A stretch of 64,000 bases of DNA from Arsukibacterium indicum (GTDB lineage Bacteria > Pseudomonadota > Gammaproteobacteria > Enterobacterales > Alteromonadaceae): NCBI RefSeq assembly GCF_019100565.1, contig NZ_JAHRID010000002.1:186001-250000 (forward strand), read 5' to 3'. The translations under genes were made by a program, and so were the position numbers. A model generated the notes under the pieces. The model did not search any database. It saw nothing but the letters and a program-made list of their open reading frames with translations, and was not told the origin of the DNA. Below, one piece after another: positions 20,257 through 28,745 of this stretch; within the stretch, counting starts at the first letter, position 1, and the number at the start of each line of letters is the position of its first letter.

Positions 20257-20378
20257 TCCTTGTTATTGCAGGGTCAATAAAAGCACAGATAACGCCGAGT
20301 ATAACCGGCGAAAATTAATCACTGATGAACTATAGCAGTTTCGGCTTACCGGCTTAACCGCGTGTTAGTAAAGAGTTG

Positions 20379-20894
20379 TTATAGCAAAGAAAAGCGTTGA
20401 AGTGGTTTGTATTGCAAGCTGCCATCACACTGGGCTGACTGATAAAGTGCAAATTCACTGATGGTCAAGGTTAACGGAGGTACTGCGAGAGTGCCATCAT
20501 AGCTGCCATGGCGCGCCAGCGTTACATGCGGCCGGTATTTGTCATGGATGTCGTTAAACCCCTCTGCTTTACAAAGCGCAGCAACCTGCCGTTGCAAGTC
20601 TGTCAGCGCTGTCGGAATTTGTGACGGCGCAAAATAAAGAATATCCGGTTTAGCAAAGCAGGCCAGATAATCCAGCGTCAGCGTAAAGGCCGGGCTGTCA
20701 ATCTGGCTGGCAGCAGCAATCAGCCGCTGTTGCTGCTGCGCATCGACCTCGCCTAAGAAAAACAAGGTCAGATGCAGGTTATCGCTGGCAACGGCTTTGG
20801 CCTCTGGACACAGGTTAAGCGCCTGTTGCTGATACGCCAGCAACTGTTGTTGCTGTGTATCTGAGAATTTTAGGCTGAAAAACAGCCTTGCCAT
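20379..20894 (-). CDS. thpR: RNA 2',3'-cyclic phosphodiesterase ThpR
   Basis: 2H phosphoesterase of 171 residues. Both catalytic HxTx motifs are present, HLTLFFLG and HVTLARHG, spaced as in LigT/ThpR proteins. It opens 2',3'-cyclic phosphates on RNA; some members also have a low RNA ligase activity. Its start overlaps the end of ygiQ by one base, so the two are co-translated. The functional link to the radical SAM protein is not known. Confidence 0.93.
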   Translation of the reverse strand: MARLFFSLKFSDTQQQQLLAYQQQALNLCPEAKAVASDNLHLTLFFLGEVDAQQQQRLIAAASQIDSPAFTLTLDYLACFAKPDILYFAPSQIPTALTDLQRQVAALCKAEGFNDIHDKYRPHVTLARHGSYDGTLAVPPLTLTISEFALYQSAQCDGSLQYKPLQRFSLL

Positions 20895-23221
20895 CAGCCT
20901 TTGGCCCGCCGGCTGGCTTTCGGTTTGCCGCTACCGCTGTTCGCAGGCCTGGCAGCTGTGCCGGACTGATTGCCAGATAAGTTGTCAGCTGCCTTGGCAA
21001 ACGGTTTTTTAGGCTGTTGCTTGCGTTGGCCGGCAATCGCCTTTGCCGCCGGGTTTAAGCCGGTATGGCGACTCAGCGCCGGCTTACCGCCTTTAACTGG
21101 CTTTTTAAACTGCTCGTCCTTGCTCTCTTCCGGCACTAAACAGCCTTTACTGCGGCCAATCAGGTGCTTTAAACCCATCTTAATCAGGGCTTCGCGAATT
21201 TGCGGCCAGCCTTTAGGGTCATGATAGCGCAATATGGCTTTATGCAGCCGGCGCTGCCGCTCCCCTTTGGGAACCGCTACCACCTCAGAATTCGCTTTAT
21301 TAATGTTTTTCAGCGAGTTCATTTCAGTGTGATAAATGGTGGTGGCATTGGCCATTGGGCTGGGGTAAAAGTTCTGTACCTGGTCCAGCTTAAAATCACG
21401 CTCTTTTAACCACAGCGCTAAATTCACCATATCCATATCGGTGGTGCCCGGGTGGGCGGCAATAAAGTACGGAATTAAATACTGCTCTTTGCCGGCCTCT
21501 TTACTAAAGCGGTCGAACATTTCTTTAAATTTGTCATAAGCGCCCATACCCGGCTTCATCATCTTCGATAATGGGCCCTCTTCGGTATGCTCCGGGGCTA
21601 TTTTTAAATAGCCGCCAACATGGTGCTGCACCAGTTCGCGCACATAGTTCGGGTCTTCTACGGCCAGGTCGTAACGCACACCGGAGGCAATCAGCACCTT
21701 TTTAATCCCAGGCAAATTACGGGCCTCGCGGTAAAGCTCTACCGTCGGGCTTTGGTCGGTATCCATATGCTCGCATATCGTCGGATACACGCAGGAAGGC
21801 CTACGACAGGTTTGTTCGGCTTTCGGGTTTTTACAGCGCAGTTTGTACATATTGGCGGTGGGGCCGCCCAAATCGGAAATCACCCCGGTAAAACCCGGCA
21901 CTTTGTCGCGAATGTCAGCAATTTCCTGCATTATCGACTCTTTTGAGCGACTTTGAATAATCCGGCCTTCATGCTCGGTAATCGAGCAGAACGAGCAGCC
22001 ACCAAAGCAGCCGCGCATTACGTTTACCGATGTTTTAATCATCTCGTAGGCCGGGATCTTTTCCTTTCCATATACCGGGTGTGGTACCCGCTGATACGGC
22101 AGACCAAATACCAGGTCCATCTCTTCAGTGCTAAGCGGAAAGGCTGGCGGATTCACCCAGATATGTCGGTCGCCGTGGCGCTGCATAATCGCACGGGCAC
22201 AACCCGGGTTGGTTTCCTGGTGCAAAATACGGGATGCATGGGCATACAATGGCTTATTAACGCTTACCTGCTCAAAGGCCGGCAGCTTAACGTAGGTTTG
22301 CTCCCATGGCTTTTGCCGCGCCGGTTGCACCATTATTGGCTTGGCCTCTACTTCAGCCGGCTTGCTTAAATCGATACCGGCTTTGGCAAACTCAGAATAG
22401 CTGCTGCAGCCAACATCATCTGCGCCGTAAGGGTTAGAAATCGGGTCTATTTTGCCAATTTTATCAATGGCGGTAGAATCCACCCCGCGCCAGCCCGGCA
22501 ATGGTTCTTTGCGAATAACCGCGGTGCCGCGTACGTCTTGTATTTCGCTAATCGGCACACCCGAGGCAATCCGGTATGCCACTTCAATTAATGGCCGCTC
22601 GGCGTTGCCGTAAATTAAAATATCGGCCTTGGCGTCAAATATTACCGAGCGGCGAATTTTTTCAGACCAGTAATCGTAGTGGGCAATCCGGCGCAGGCTT
22701 GCCTCAATACCGCCGATAATCACCGGCACGTCTTTATAGGCTTCTTTACAGCGCTGGGTGTACACAGTAACGGCCCGATCCGGCCGCTTGCCGCCAATAT
22801 CGCCCGGGGTATAGGCATCGTCGTGGCGCAGCTTTTTATCGGCGGTATAACGGTTAATCATCGAGTCCATATTGCCGGCCGACACGCCAAAGAACAGGTT
22901 CGGCTTACCCAGGCGCATAAAATCATCTTTGCTGTGCCAGTCTGGCTGGCAAATCAGCCCCACCCGGTAACCCTGGGCTTCTAACATCCGCCCAACTACC
23001 GCCATCCCAAAGCTCGGGTGGTCAACATAAGCATCACCCACCACCAGAATAACATCGCAGCTGTCCCAGCCAAGTACATCCATTTCTTTGCGCGACATCG
23101 GTAAAAACGGTGCGGTGCCATAGCACTCGGCCCAGTATTTCGGATAAGAGAATAAATCACGCTCAGGCGCCATCCGTGCTACAGGGGCAGATTTGCGGGA
23201 AACGATAGCAGCAGTGGACAT
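20894..23221 (-). CDS. YgiQ family radical SAM protein
   Basis: 775-residue cytoplasmic radical SAM protein. The cluster motif is CFGGCSFC (CxxxCxxC) inside [15 protein letters not shown]. An N-terminal B12-binding-like region ([23 protein letters not shown]) precedes the radical SAM barrel, and a basic, low-complexity tail rich in Lys, Pro and Gly follows residue 700. The family is conserved across proteobacteria, but its reaction is unknown. It forms an operon with thpR by one-base overlap. A perfect TATAAT sits about 33 bp before the start codon. Confidence 0.92.
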   Translation of the reverse strand: MSTAAIVSRKSAPVARMAPERDLFSYPKYWAECYGTAPFLPMSRKEMDVLGWDSCDVILVVGDAYVDHPSFGMAVVGRMLEAQGYRVGLICQPDWHSKDDFMRLGKPNLFFGVSAGNMDSMINRYTADKKLRHDDAYTPGDIGGKRPDRAVTVYTQRCKEAYKDVPVIIGGIEASLRRIAHYDYWSEKIRRSVIFDAKADILIYGNAERPLIEVAYRIASGVPISEIQDVRGTAVIRKEPLPGWRGVDSTAIDKIGKIDPISNPYGADDVGCSSYSEFAKAGIDLSKPAEVEAKPIMVQPARQKPWEQTYVKLPAFEQVSVNKPLYAHASRILHQETNPGCARAIMQRHGDRHIWVNPPAFPLSTEEMDLVFGLPYQRVPHPVYGKEKIPAYEMIKTSVNVMRGCFGGCSFCSITEHEGRIIQSRSKESIMQEIADIRDKVPGFTGVISDLGGPTANMYKLRCKNPKAEQTCRRPSCVYPTICEHMDTDQSPTVELYREARNLPGIKKVLIASGVRYDLAVEDPNYVRELVQHHVGGYLKIAPEHTEEGPLSKMMKPGMGAYDKFKEMFDRFSKEAGKEQYLIPYFIAAHPGTTDMDMVNLALWLKERDFKLDQVQNFYPSPMANATTIYHTEMNSLKNINKANSEVVAVPKGERQRRLHKAILRYHDPKGWPQIREALIKMGLKHLIGRSKGCLVPEESKDEQFKKPVKGGKPALSRHTGLNPAAKAIAGQRKQQPKKPFAKAADNLSGNQSGTAARPANSGSGKPKASRRAKG

Positions 23222-23536
23222 AAATTAAGCACCTGAGTGAAGCAAGGGCGCGTATTATACAAGGTGTCGTGGGGAAAGGCGAATGGTGGGAATGAGGATT
23301 TACATTTACCGATAAACCAAACTAGGTCAAGGCTTTATTTTCTGGAACCTTTGGGGTCAGATCCAATTGTTACATTTACAGTTCACCTAAACCGCTTTAC
23401 CGCCGCCGAATAAAGCTGGTTAATTTCGAACTTATATTACACTCAACGACAAGCTGAACGTGGTCAAGGATTTAATCGCTGCAAAAGCTAAGGTCGCAAT
23501 AATGCGCCCATACAGTAGTATGCTGCAATCGCGAGC
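23222..23536. other. Gene-free 315-bp spacer with a GGGGTCAG-type remnant
   Basis: No reading frame with a ribosome site was found. The ygiQ promoter lies at its left end. The stretch at about 23350-23380 (TTGGGGTCAGATCC followed by ATTGTTACATTTAC) resembles the GGGGTCAGAxxxCATTT border sequences often found beside IS200-like/RayT transposase genes, but no transposase remains. It marks the boundary between the housekeeping block and the toxin-antitoxin block. Confidence 0.3.
23254..23259 (-). promoter_or_regulatory. Candidate -10 element for ygiQ-thpR
   Basis: TATAAT on the minus strand, ending 32 bp before the ygiQ ATG. The -35 region at the right distance is poor, so the promoter call rests on the perfect -10 and its position. 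Confidence 0.45.
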
Positions 23537-23821
23537 TTAATGCGCGGCCAGCTGGTGGTAGAACTCGGGGTTGTCCTGAATAGTAGCCAGCACTTTGGCG
23601 GCCAGTCCGGTTGGGTTACGGCGCTTGCTCTCCCAGCTTTTAATGGTATCCACACTGGTGCCGAGCGCCTGCGCTAATTGCGCCTGAGTAATGTCTAAGC
23701 TTTCACGCAGGGCTTTAACATCGGCCACTTCATAGCGGGTTACCCGGCTTGCTTGTTTGCGGCCTTGTTTAATCTCCACCGCTTCAGTCAGAGAATCCTT
23801 TAAATCGTTAAAGATACTCAT
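23537..23821 (-). CDS. HigA/NadS-family antitoxin (XRE helix-turn-helix)
   Basis: 94-residue DNA-binding antitoxin. The helix-turn-helix is LDITQAQLAQALGTSVDTIKSWE (about residues 42-64), followed by the RNPTGLAAKVLATI segment typical of NadS/HigA-type antitoxins. It should neutralise the toxin encoded immediately upstream and repress the operon. It begins one base after the toxin stop codon with GAGGT 6 nt ahead. The toxin-first order is characteristic of higBA systems. The likely operator is the palindrome at 24187-24199. Confidence 0.88.
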   Translation of the reverse strand: MSIFNDLKDSLTEAVEIKQGRKQASRVTRYEVADVKALRESLDITQAQLAQALGTSVDTIKSWESKRRNPTGLAAKVLATIQDNPEFYHQLAAH

Positions 23822-23822
23822 A

Positions 23823-24158
23823 CTACACCTCGCCTTTAAGTAACTTGGTTAACTGCTTTAACTCAGCTTTTTCAGCTGCAGTCAGGCTGTCTTTATCGTT
23901 TTTAGCATAGGCCAGCAGCATATAGATAACTTCTGCCGTTGCCAGAAAATAGATGACTCTGGCGCTGCCACTTTTACCCTGCCCATCAGTTGCCATCCGC
24001 ACCTTGCGTAGCCCACCTGTACCAGCAATAAGATCGCCCTTCATCGGCTGAGCAATAAGCTCTTGCTGCAGTACCCTTAGCTCGTCATCAGTAGCAATTT
24101 GCTTGATCTGCTTGGTAAACAGTGATGTTTCGATAAACTCGATGGCATGCCATGTCAA
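23823..24158 (-). CDS. RelE/HigB-family toxin
   Basis: 111-residue RelE-superfamily toxin of the HigB-like type, expected to be a ribosome-dependent mRNA interferase. Characteristic segments are FIETSLFTKQI, GGLRKVRMA and GSARVIYFLATAEVIYMLLAYAKNDKDSLT. The start codon is TTG with a full AGGAGG 6 nt upstream. No in-frame ATG would keep the N-terminus, so the TTG start is well supported and may keep toxin output low. It is the first gene of a two-gene operon with the HTH antitoxin. Confidence 0.87.
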   Translation of the reverse strand: MTWHAIEFIETSLFTKQIKQIATDDELRVLQQELIAQPMKGDLIAGTGGLRKVRMATDGQGKSGSARVIYFLATAEVIYMLLAYAKNDKDSLTAAEKAELKQLTKLLKGEV

Positions 24159-24186
24159 AACTTACCTCCTTGTAAGTCATTGATGA

Positions 24187-24199
24187 TGTACATAGTACA
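24187..24199. promoter_or_regulatory. Palindromic operator of the higBA-like operon
   Basis: TGTAC-ATA-GTACA, a perfect 5-bp inverted repeat with a 3-bp centre, 29 bp upstream of the toxin start. The position and symmetry fit an autoregulatory site for the HTH antitoxin. Binding is inferred. Confidence 0.55.
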
Positions 24200-24325
24200 C
24201 CTTGTGAGTTAGTTGTCCAGGTAAATACTAGTGGCCAGAAAACTGAGGGCGCAGTGATGCGCCCCTAATTTGGTGATACGTTATTACAGATGGTAATAGC
24301 TTGTACTGACAGTCTAGAAAATGCC

Positions 24326-24589
24326 TTAGTACTTTTTATACACCTCGCCTCTTGGTTTAGCGTCGAGGATAAGAACTTCTAACTCTGTATCATTTATTCT
24401 GTAAACAATGCGGTGATGACCAACTCGGTATCTGTATGTATCAACATAACCGGTTAATAAAATAGCACCATGCAGTTTAGGATTTTCTGCAATCTGTTCT
24501 AAAGCGGAGATGACCCGGTCGCGGATATGAGGATGAAGCTTTTTAATGTCTTTTTTCGCTTCCCTGTGAAGTATGACATTGTAACTCAT
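24326..24589 (-). CDS. RelE/ParE-family toxin
   Basis: 87-residue toxin of the RelE family: the opening YNVILHREAKKDIKKLHPHIRDRV, then YRYRVGHHRIVYRIND and VLILDAKPRGEVYKKY at the end, a full-length domain. It should be an mRNA interferase. The AGGAG ribosome site lies inside the preceding 50-residue reading frame, whose stop codon directly abuts the ATG. It is the third gene of a three-gene operon with a Phd-like antitoxin and the small intervening frame. Confidence 0.88.
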   Translation of the reverse strand: MSYNVILHREAKKDIKKLHPHIRDRVISALEQIAENPKLHGAILLTGYVDTYRYRVGHHRIVYRINDTELEVLILDAKPRGEVYKKY

Positions 24590-24742
24590 TTATGCTCCTT
24601 TTTTAGCAGCAGCAAGTTCTTGTTTTAAATCCGATAACGATGAAGTTTGCTTAGATGCTTTCTGCTGACTCATTTCGAGCGTTCGCTTTGCAAGCTCTGC
24701 CCGCTGTTCTGTATTTAGTTGCTTGTCATTTTGCTTCGTCAC
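24590..24742 (-). CDS. 50-residue small protein between antitoxin and RelE toxin (putative antitoxin tail)
   Basis: A short frame starting at GTG (24742), whose first bases overlap the stop codon of the upstream antitoxin (GTGA). Its stop codon abuts the toxin ATG. The predicted protein is highly charged and helical, ending TSSLSDLKQELAAAKKGA. Its end resembles the C-terminus of the upstream Phd-like antitoxin (SQSLTDFKKDLGL), the part that in this family binds the toxin. No DNA-binding region is present. Exact fit at both ends and the shared tail argue that it is real and part of the toxin-antitoxin unit; its role is inference. Confidence 0.6.
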   Translation of the reverse strand: MTKQNDKQLNTEQRAELAKRTLEMSQQKASKQTSSLSDLKQELAAAKKGA

Positions 24743-24996
24743 AGACCTAAATCCTTCTTAAAATCTGTCAGACTTTGAGAACCGCTCAAATCTTTACTGC
24801 GCTCGTCAACAAAGCTGACATCTGAGCTATTGTCTAATTGATCAAGAAACCACTCGTATTGTTCTGCTGTCAGGATAGCGCCCACGGGTTTTCCTTGCTG
24901 GGTCAGAACCAGTTCGCTTTTCTGAGCGCCCAGAGCATCAACAAAGCTCTTAATAGCTTCTAAGTCAGTGATTTCTGTTTCGTTATAATTTTCCAT
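24739..24996 (-). CDS. Phd/YefM-type antitoxin
   Basis: 85-residue protein with a Phd/YefM-like fold: LVLTQQGKPVGAILTAEQYEWFLDQLD is the conserved beta-hairpin and helix. The acidic linker (NSSDVSFVDERSKDL) and SLTDFKKDLGL tail correspond to the toxin-binding part. A GGAG site lies 8 nt before the ATG. It leads the operon containing the 50-residue frame and the RelE-family toxin and should repress it. The 121-bp spacer upstream holds its promoter. Confidence 0.82.
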   Translation of the reverse strand: MENYNETEITDLEAIKSFVDALGAQKSELVLTQQGKPVGAILTAEQYEWFLDQLDNSSDVSFVDERSKDLSGSQSLTDFKKDLGL

Positions 24997-25117
24997 TCTT
25001 TACTCCACTAAATTGGAATGAGGTAGATACTGCCAAAATAAAAACCTAATATCAAACAATATTTAAACAATAAATTCACACCCTAATAATTTCCCCCGGC
25101 AAAACTTGTTGAATGCT

Positions 25118-25912
25118 TTAAATCGTTTCAGCTTCCGGATTTTTTTGCGCCAGACAGTCAAACTGCTGAGCCTTATCGCCACTGAATTTTCCGGTTTCTA
25201 AAAAATGCAGTACCTGCTTTATAACTTTTTGCCGTTTCATCAGAAACGGGTGCGATACATTAACGGTAATCAGGGCACACATGCCTTGTACTTTGGTGTT
25301 TTCCACCGACACTTTGCCATCATCCGGATTGGGTAGAAAGTTAGACAATAACAGGTTAATAGAACTGGAGCCGGCAATGATACCCAGCTCAAAGTTTACC
25401 GGCCCGAGTTGTTTTGGTACGTCCTGCTCCCCGGTGCCCAGCTGCATGCCGGCCGGGCCGTTAAATGCTTCAAACCCCGGTAGATCCTTAATATTATCGA
25501 CCACCTGGCTGCCCTGATTGGGCGGCCCCATCATAACTACCCTGCCCAGCTCTGGAATTTCGTTGTCCTGTAGATACTGACGCAGCAAAATGCCACCCAT
25601 TGAATGGGTTACAAAATGAATTGCGTCACTTTGCTTATCGCGACATTGCGCCAATGCTGGCTCAATCGCCATTGGCGCCAACACTTCAATGGTGTGCTTA
25701 CGAGAAGGATAATCTACATTTAGCGTATGATACCCTGCATCATCCAGGGACTGCTGCATGGTCTCCATAGCGCTGGCACTGCGGGCCAGGCCATGCAATA
25801 GCACCACACAGTCTTTCGCTATGATGTTAAATGACATAAGCAGCAAGATAGCTGGCAATGTATATCGGACAACGCTGTTTTTATCTGTTGGTAACATGGC
25901 TAAAAGCCGCAT
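25118..25912 (-). CDS. Secreted esterase/lipase (alpha/beta hydrolase, PGAP1-like)
   Basis: 264-residue alpha/beta hydrolase with an N-terminal signal sequence (hydrophobic YTLPAILLLMSFNIIA). The nucleophile is Ser104 in VTHSMGG, the oxyanion loop is VVLLHGLARS, and the likely catalytic histidine is in VNVSHPF. The substrate is unknown; lipid or polyester esters are likely for the family. The start at 25912 overlaps the protease gene by 13 bp; an in-frame ATG at 25897 avoids the overlap, and neither has a clear ribosome site. It appears to be co-transcribed with the matrixin gene. Confidence 0.85.
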   Translation of the reverse strand: MRLLAMLPTDKNSVVRYTLPAILLLMSFNIIAKDCVVLLHGLARSASAMETMQQSLDDAGYHTLNVDYPSRKHTIEVLAPMAIEPALAQCRDKQSDAIHFVTHSMGGILLRQYLQDNEIPELGRVVMMGPPNQGSQVVDNIKDLPGFEAFNGPAGMQLGTGEQDVPKQLGPVNFELGIIAGSSSINLLLSNFLPNPDDGKVSVENTKVQGMCALITVNVSHPFLMKRQKVIKQVLHFLETGKFSGDKAQQFDCLAQKNPEAETI

Positions 25913-26817
25913 TGCTGTTTAAGGGCGTCAATGTCTTCTGTTGTCAGGTTTCGTTGCTGCGGATTCAGGGCAAAATACATTACCGAGCTAGTGCTGTCGG
26001 TGTGGCCCAGGCCCAGAGCATGGCCAAATTCATGCGCTAAGGTAAGTTGCAGTGCTGCTGGCGTGCTATATGCAAAAATAGTCATTTTGCGCTGCGTCGA
26101 CGTTATTTCCATGATACCCACCTCTGATACCCGCAGCGGCTGCTGATCGGCTAAAAGTGCATTACGATCGGCTACTGTGTCATTCAGATATTCGTGCTCT
26201 CGCTGCAACTGGGCCTGTTGCTGATTTAACTGGTCAGCCTGTCGCTGCAATTGCTGCTGACGCTGTTGTAACACCTGCTGTTGTTGCTTCAGCGCCGCCA
26301 CGTTACTCTGGTTGGCATTGGCTGCTTGCTGCTGGAACTGAGCAATATTGGCGGCCAACTGCTGGTTTAATTGTTCAAACTCGCGCTGGCGTTGCTGTAA
26401 TTGCTCGCCTTGCTGCCGTAACGTCGCCGCGCGCTGAACAATATTAGTGTCGTAGCGCGAAATATTGCGCTCCAACAGCGCTTGTTGCAGCAAATTCTGC
26501 TGCCGCTCATCATAGCGAAAATTAATCGGAAAACCATTTACGCTGTCATAACGAAACAACTCTTGCCCGAATGCAGCGTTCCATTGTGCGGCAGCATTAT
26601 GCGCTGTCTGTTCGGCCTGCTCTGCAGTCAGGGAAAATGCCGGATCAAGCTGGCCAATCCGCCACAGCACTGGTATCTGACATAACCGCTGCTGCATAGC
26701 CTGCTCGGCCCGCTGCTCCAGCACCTGCGGCACTGTCCGCTTGGCGCCCGCCAATGCGGACAACAATAAATAGCTGCCCAGCAACAGCAGCGACAAAAAT
26801 ACCAGTCTGGCGAGCAT
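25900..26817 (-). CDS. Matrixin-like zinc metalloprotease with a glutamine-rich coiled coil
   Basis: 305-residue membrane-anchored or secreted protease. The zinc motif HEFGHALGLGH starts at residue 262, and the Met-turn SVMYF follows, as in metzincins. Residues 1-24 are hydrophobic (signal or anchor). Between about 130 and 210 lies a long coiled coil made largely of glutamine, with asparagine, alanine and leucine (QQQQVLQQRQQQLQRQ). That is an odd partner for a matrixin domain and may position the protease at the envelope. The ribosome site is GAGGT, 8 nt before the ATG. It overlaps the esterase gene downstream. Confidence 0.85.
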   Translation of the reverse strand: MLARLVFLSLLLLGSYLLLSALAGAKRTVPQVLEQRAEQAMQQRLCQIPVLWRIGQLDPAFSLTAEQAEQTAHNAAAQWNAAFGQELFRYDSVNGFPINFRYDERQQNLLQQALLERNISRYDTNIVQRAATLRQQGEQLQQRQREFEQLNQQLAANIAQFQQQAANANQSNVAALKQQQQVLQQRQQQLQRQADQLNQQQAQLQREHEYLNDTVADRNALLADQQPLRVSEVGIMEITSTQRKMTIFAYSTPAALQLTLAHEFGHALGLGHTDSTSSVMYFALNPQQRNLTTEDIDALKQQCGF

Positions 26818-26929
26818 TATATAACCTCGTCGTTTGTATCAATATCTGGCTATTAAACCACAAAATTATGGGGTATTTCACTGCAGCAAAATAAAGTACA
26901 CGGCCTAATCCTAATCAAAGAAACATAAA

Positions 26930-26959
26930 AAAGCCTGCGACGGTTAAGCGGCAGGCTTT
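26930..26959 (-). terminator. Rho-independent terminator after the PEP-CTERM remnant
   Basis: Inverted repeat AAAGCCTGC / GCAGGCTTT with a 12-base loop. On the minus strand the stem runs into a T-rich stretch (GCAGGCTTTTTTATG). It lies 57 bp after the PEP-CTERM fragment. The plus-strand side is also T-rich, so it may work both ways. Confidence 0.7.
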
Positions 26960-27016
26960 ATTGATTTTTACGAAGCTAAAACATGGCTATATTAGCTTGT
27001 AGACAAAATGCCAAGG

Positions 27017-27295
27017 TTAAGAGTGGCGGTGTGCTTTTCTGGTGAAGCGGATACTTAGTAAGCCCAGGCCAAGAATTGCCAAAGTACCAGGAGTTGGAAC
27101 ATTAACCGCAGAGTTTAGCCCAACAACAATGTTGTCAACTTCAAATGCCCGAGTCGTGGTGTTGATCATTCTGAAGGCGGTGAACTGCTCAGTTGCATCG
27201 AAAAAGATATTAACATAACGATTAGAGCCATCCCGATCGCCGGAAATCAGTTCTAACATGCTGGAAGTTATTCGCAGTATTGCCGGGCAAACCAA
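27017..27295 (-). pseudogene. PEP-CTERM protein remnant (C-terminal part)
   Basis: 92 codons opening at a TTG directly after an in-frame TAG. The end has the PEP-CTERM sorting signal in variant form: VPTPGTLAILGLGLLSIRFTRKAHR (PTPGT in place of PEP, a hydrophobic helix, then a basic end). The segment before it, AFEVDNIVVG, is the usual strand found ahead of this tail. No signal peptide, start codon with ribosome site, or N-terminal domain is present. Another frame reads on upstream for a few codons, so truncation plus a frameshift is likely. No exosortase gene is in the window. Confidence 0.6.
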
Positions 27296-27361
27296 CTAAC
27301 TGGCGTTAAATGCCACCATTGAGGCTGTCAGAGCCGGAGAGTCGGCCCGATAATAAGTAAC

Positions 27362-27841
27362 TTAGCGCTGCAATAGTAAGCTTTCATCGATGGCAATGAA
27401 GCGGCTGGCAGCGTTGATCAGCGCCAGCGCCGTTAAGCCTGGTACACCGTAGACCTCTACTTCGGTTTGGTATTGGTTAATCAGTTTATCGGCGAGTAAA
27501 CCAAAATCGCCATCGCCGGAAACCAATACCAGCACATCACTGTGCTGGCCATATTCTATCGCATCAAGCGTAATGCCAACGTCCCAGTCTCCTTTGGCAG
27601 AGCCGTCGGCGCGCTGAATATAAGGTTTCAGTTTTACCTCAAATCCAATGGCCCGCAAAATATTCTGAAACTGGCGCTGTTTTTCATCGCCGCGATCAAT
27701 GGCGTACGCAATCGCTTTTACCACGGTGCGTCCGGCAGTTACCTGCTGCCAGAATGCGTTATAGTCAAAGTTCCGGCCAAAAACCTCACGACTGGTGTAG
27801 TAAACATTTTGCACATCAACCAGAATAGTGACCCTGTTCAT
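27362..27841 (-). CDS. NYN domain-containing protein (LabA/PIN-like)
   Basis: 159-residue protein of the NYN (Nedd4-BP1/YacP nuclease-like) group, related to PIN-domain RNases. The first acidic residues are in VTILVDVQNVYYTS, the central one in KGDWDVGITLDAIEY, and the last in VLVSGDGDFGLLADKL, matching the family's metal-binding set. The start at 27841 has AAGGAAA just upstream. A longer frame from 27961 adds 40 residues that look like spacer. It probably acts on RNA, but no target is known. It is divergent from the GST gene. Confidence 0.88.
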   Translation of the reverse strand: MNRVTILVDVQNVYYTSREVFGRNFDYNAFWQQVTAGRTVVKAIAYAIDRGDEKQRQFQNILRAIGFEVKLKPYIQRADGSAKGDWDVGITLDAIEYGQHSDVLVLVSGDGDFGLLADKLINQYQTEVEVYGVPGLTALALINAASRFIAIDESLLLQR

Positions 27842-27971
27842 CGCTTTCCTTACGTTACAAAGAGAACAAAGTAACTGGCCGGCCCGGTCGGTGCAACCTT
27901 TAAAATATCCGGCGCTTGATGCCAGCACGTAACCGGCGTAACCTTTAGTAACTAATGCCAAGGAGCTGCCT

Positions 27972-28652
27972 GTGTATCAATTATTTATTGCCAATAAAAA
28001 CTATTCATCCTGGTCTCTGCGTCCATGGTTACTGATGCAGCAATTAAGTATTCCGTTTGATGAGAAGTTGCAGCAGTTTCAGGCCGATAATTATCAGAAC
28101 TTCCGCCAGTTTTCACCTACCGCAAAGGTTCCCTGCCTGCACGATGGTGATAACGTGGTGTGGGAATCACTGGCAATAGTGGAATATCTGGCAGAGCGCC
28201 ATGTCGGTGTTTGGCCGGCAGATCCGCAGGCGCGTAATTATGCCCGCTGCGCGGCCAGTGAAATGCATGCCGGTTTCAGTACCTTACGCAATGTCTGTAC
28301 CATGAACTGCGGCGCCCGGGTGCAATTGCACAACCCACCGGCTGCGCTGGCAACCGAACTGGCCCGGTTGGACGAGCTGTGGCAACAGGGCTTAAACCAG
28401 TTTGGCGGGCCTTTTCTGACCGGAACCTCTTTTACCGCAGTGGATGCCTTTTTTGCCCCGGTGGCCTTTCGGGTGCAAAGCTTTGATTTAAAATTAAGCG
28501 AAAATGCTATGGCCTATGTTCAGCTGCTACTTGAGTTGCCAGCTATGCAGGCCTGGTATCAGGCTGCGCTGCTGGAAAGTTGGCGGGAACCCGGCCATGA
28601 GGCGGAAGTGGGCTTGTATGGCACTATTATTAAAGACTACCGGCAAAACTAA
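27972..28652 (+). CDS. Glutathione S-transferase family protein
   Basis: 226-residue GST with the thioredoxin-fold N-terminal domain (LFIANKNYSSWSLRPWLLMQQL; the candidate active-site serines are in NYSSWS) and the glutathione-holding motif VPCLHDGDNVVWESLAIVEYL. The all-helical C-terminal domain follows. The start codon is GTG with AGGAG about 6 nt upstream. This resembles the YfcF/zeta-like bacterial GSTs. The substrate is unknown. Confidence 0.9.
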   Translation: MYQLFIANKNYSSWSLRPWLLMQQLSIPFDEKLQQFQADNYQNFRQFSPTAKVPCLHDGDNVVWESLAIVEYLAERHVGVWPADPQARNYARCAASEMHAGFSTLRNVCTMNCGARVQLHNPPAALATELARLDELWQQGLNQFGGPFLTGTSFTAVDAFFAPVAFRVQSFDLKLSENAMAYVQLLLELPAMQAWYQAALLESWREPGHEAEVGLYGTIIKDYRQN

Positions 28653-28745
28653 TGCCCCAAACCCGTTGCGCCAGCTTTCAGCTAAAATATGCTAAAGCTG
28701 ACTTAACCAAACAAGCCGGTCAAAGCAAACTGTAGTGAGGAAATA

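Noticed and set aside
27842-27961. 40-codon N-terminal extension of the NYN protein
   Set aside because: AAGGAAA directly before 27841 and the start of the conserved domain there make the shorter protein far more likely.
28670-28710. Hairpin AGCTT...AAGCT after the GST gene as a terminator
   Set aside because: The stem is imperfect and no T run follows on the plus strand.
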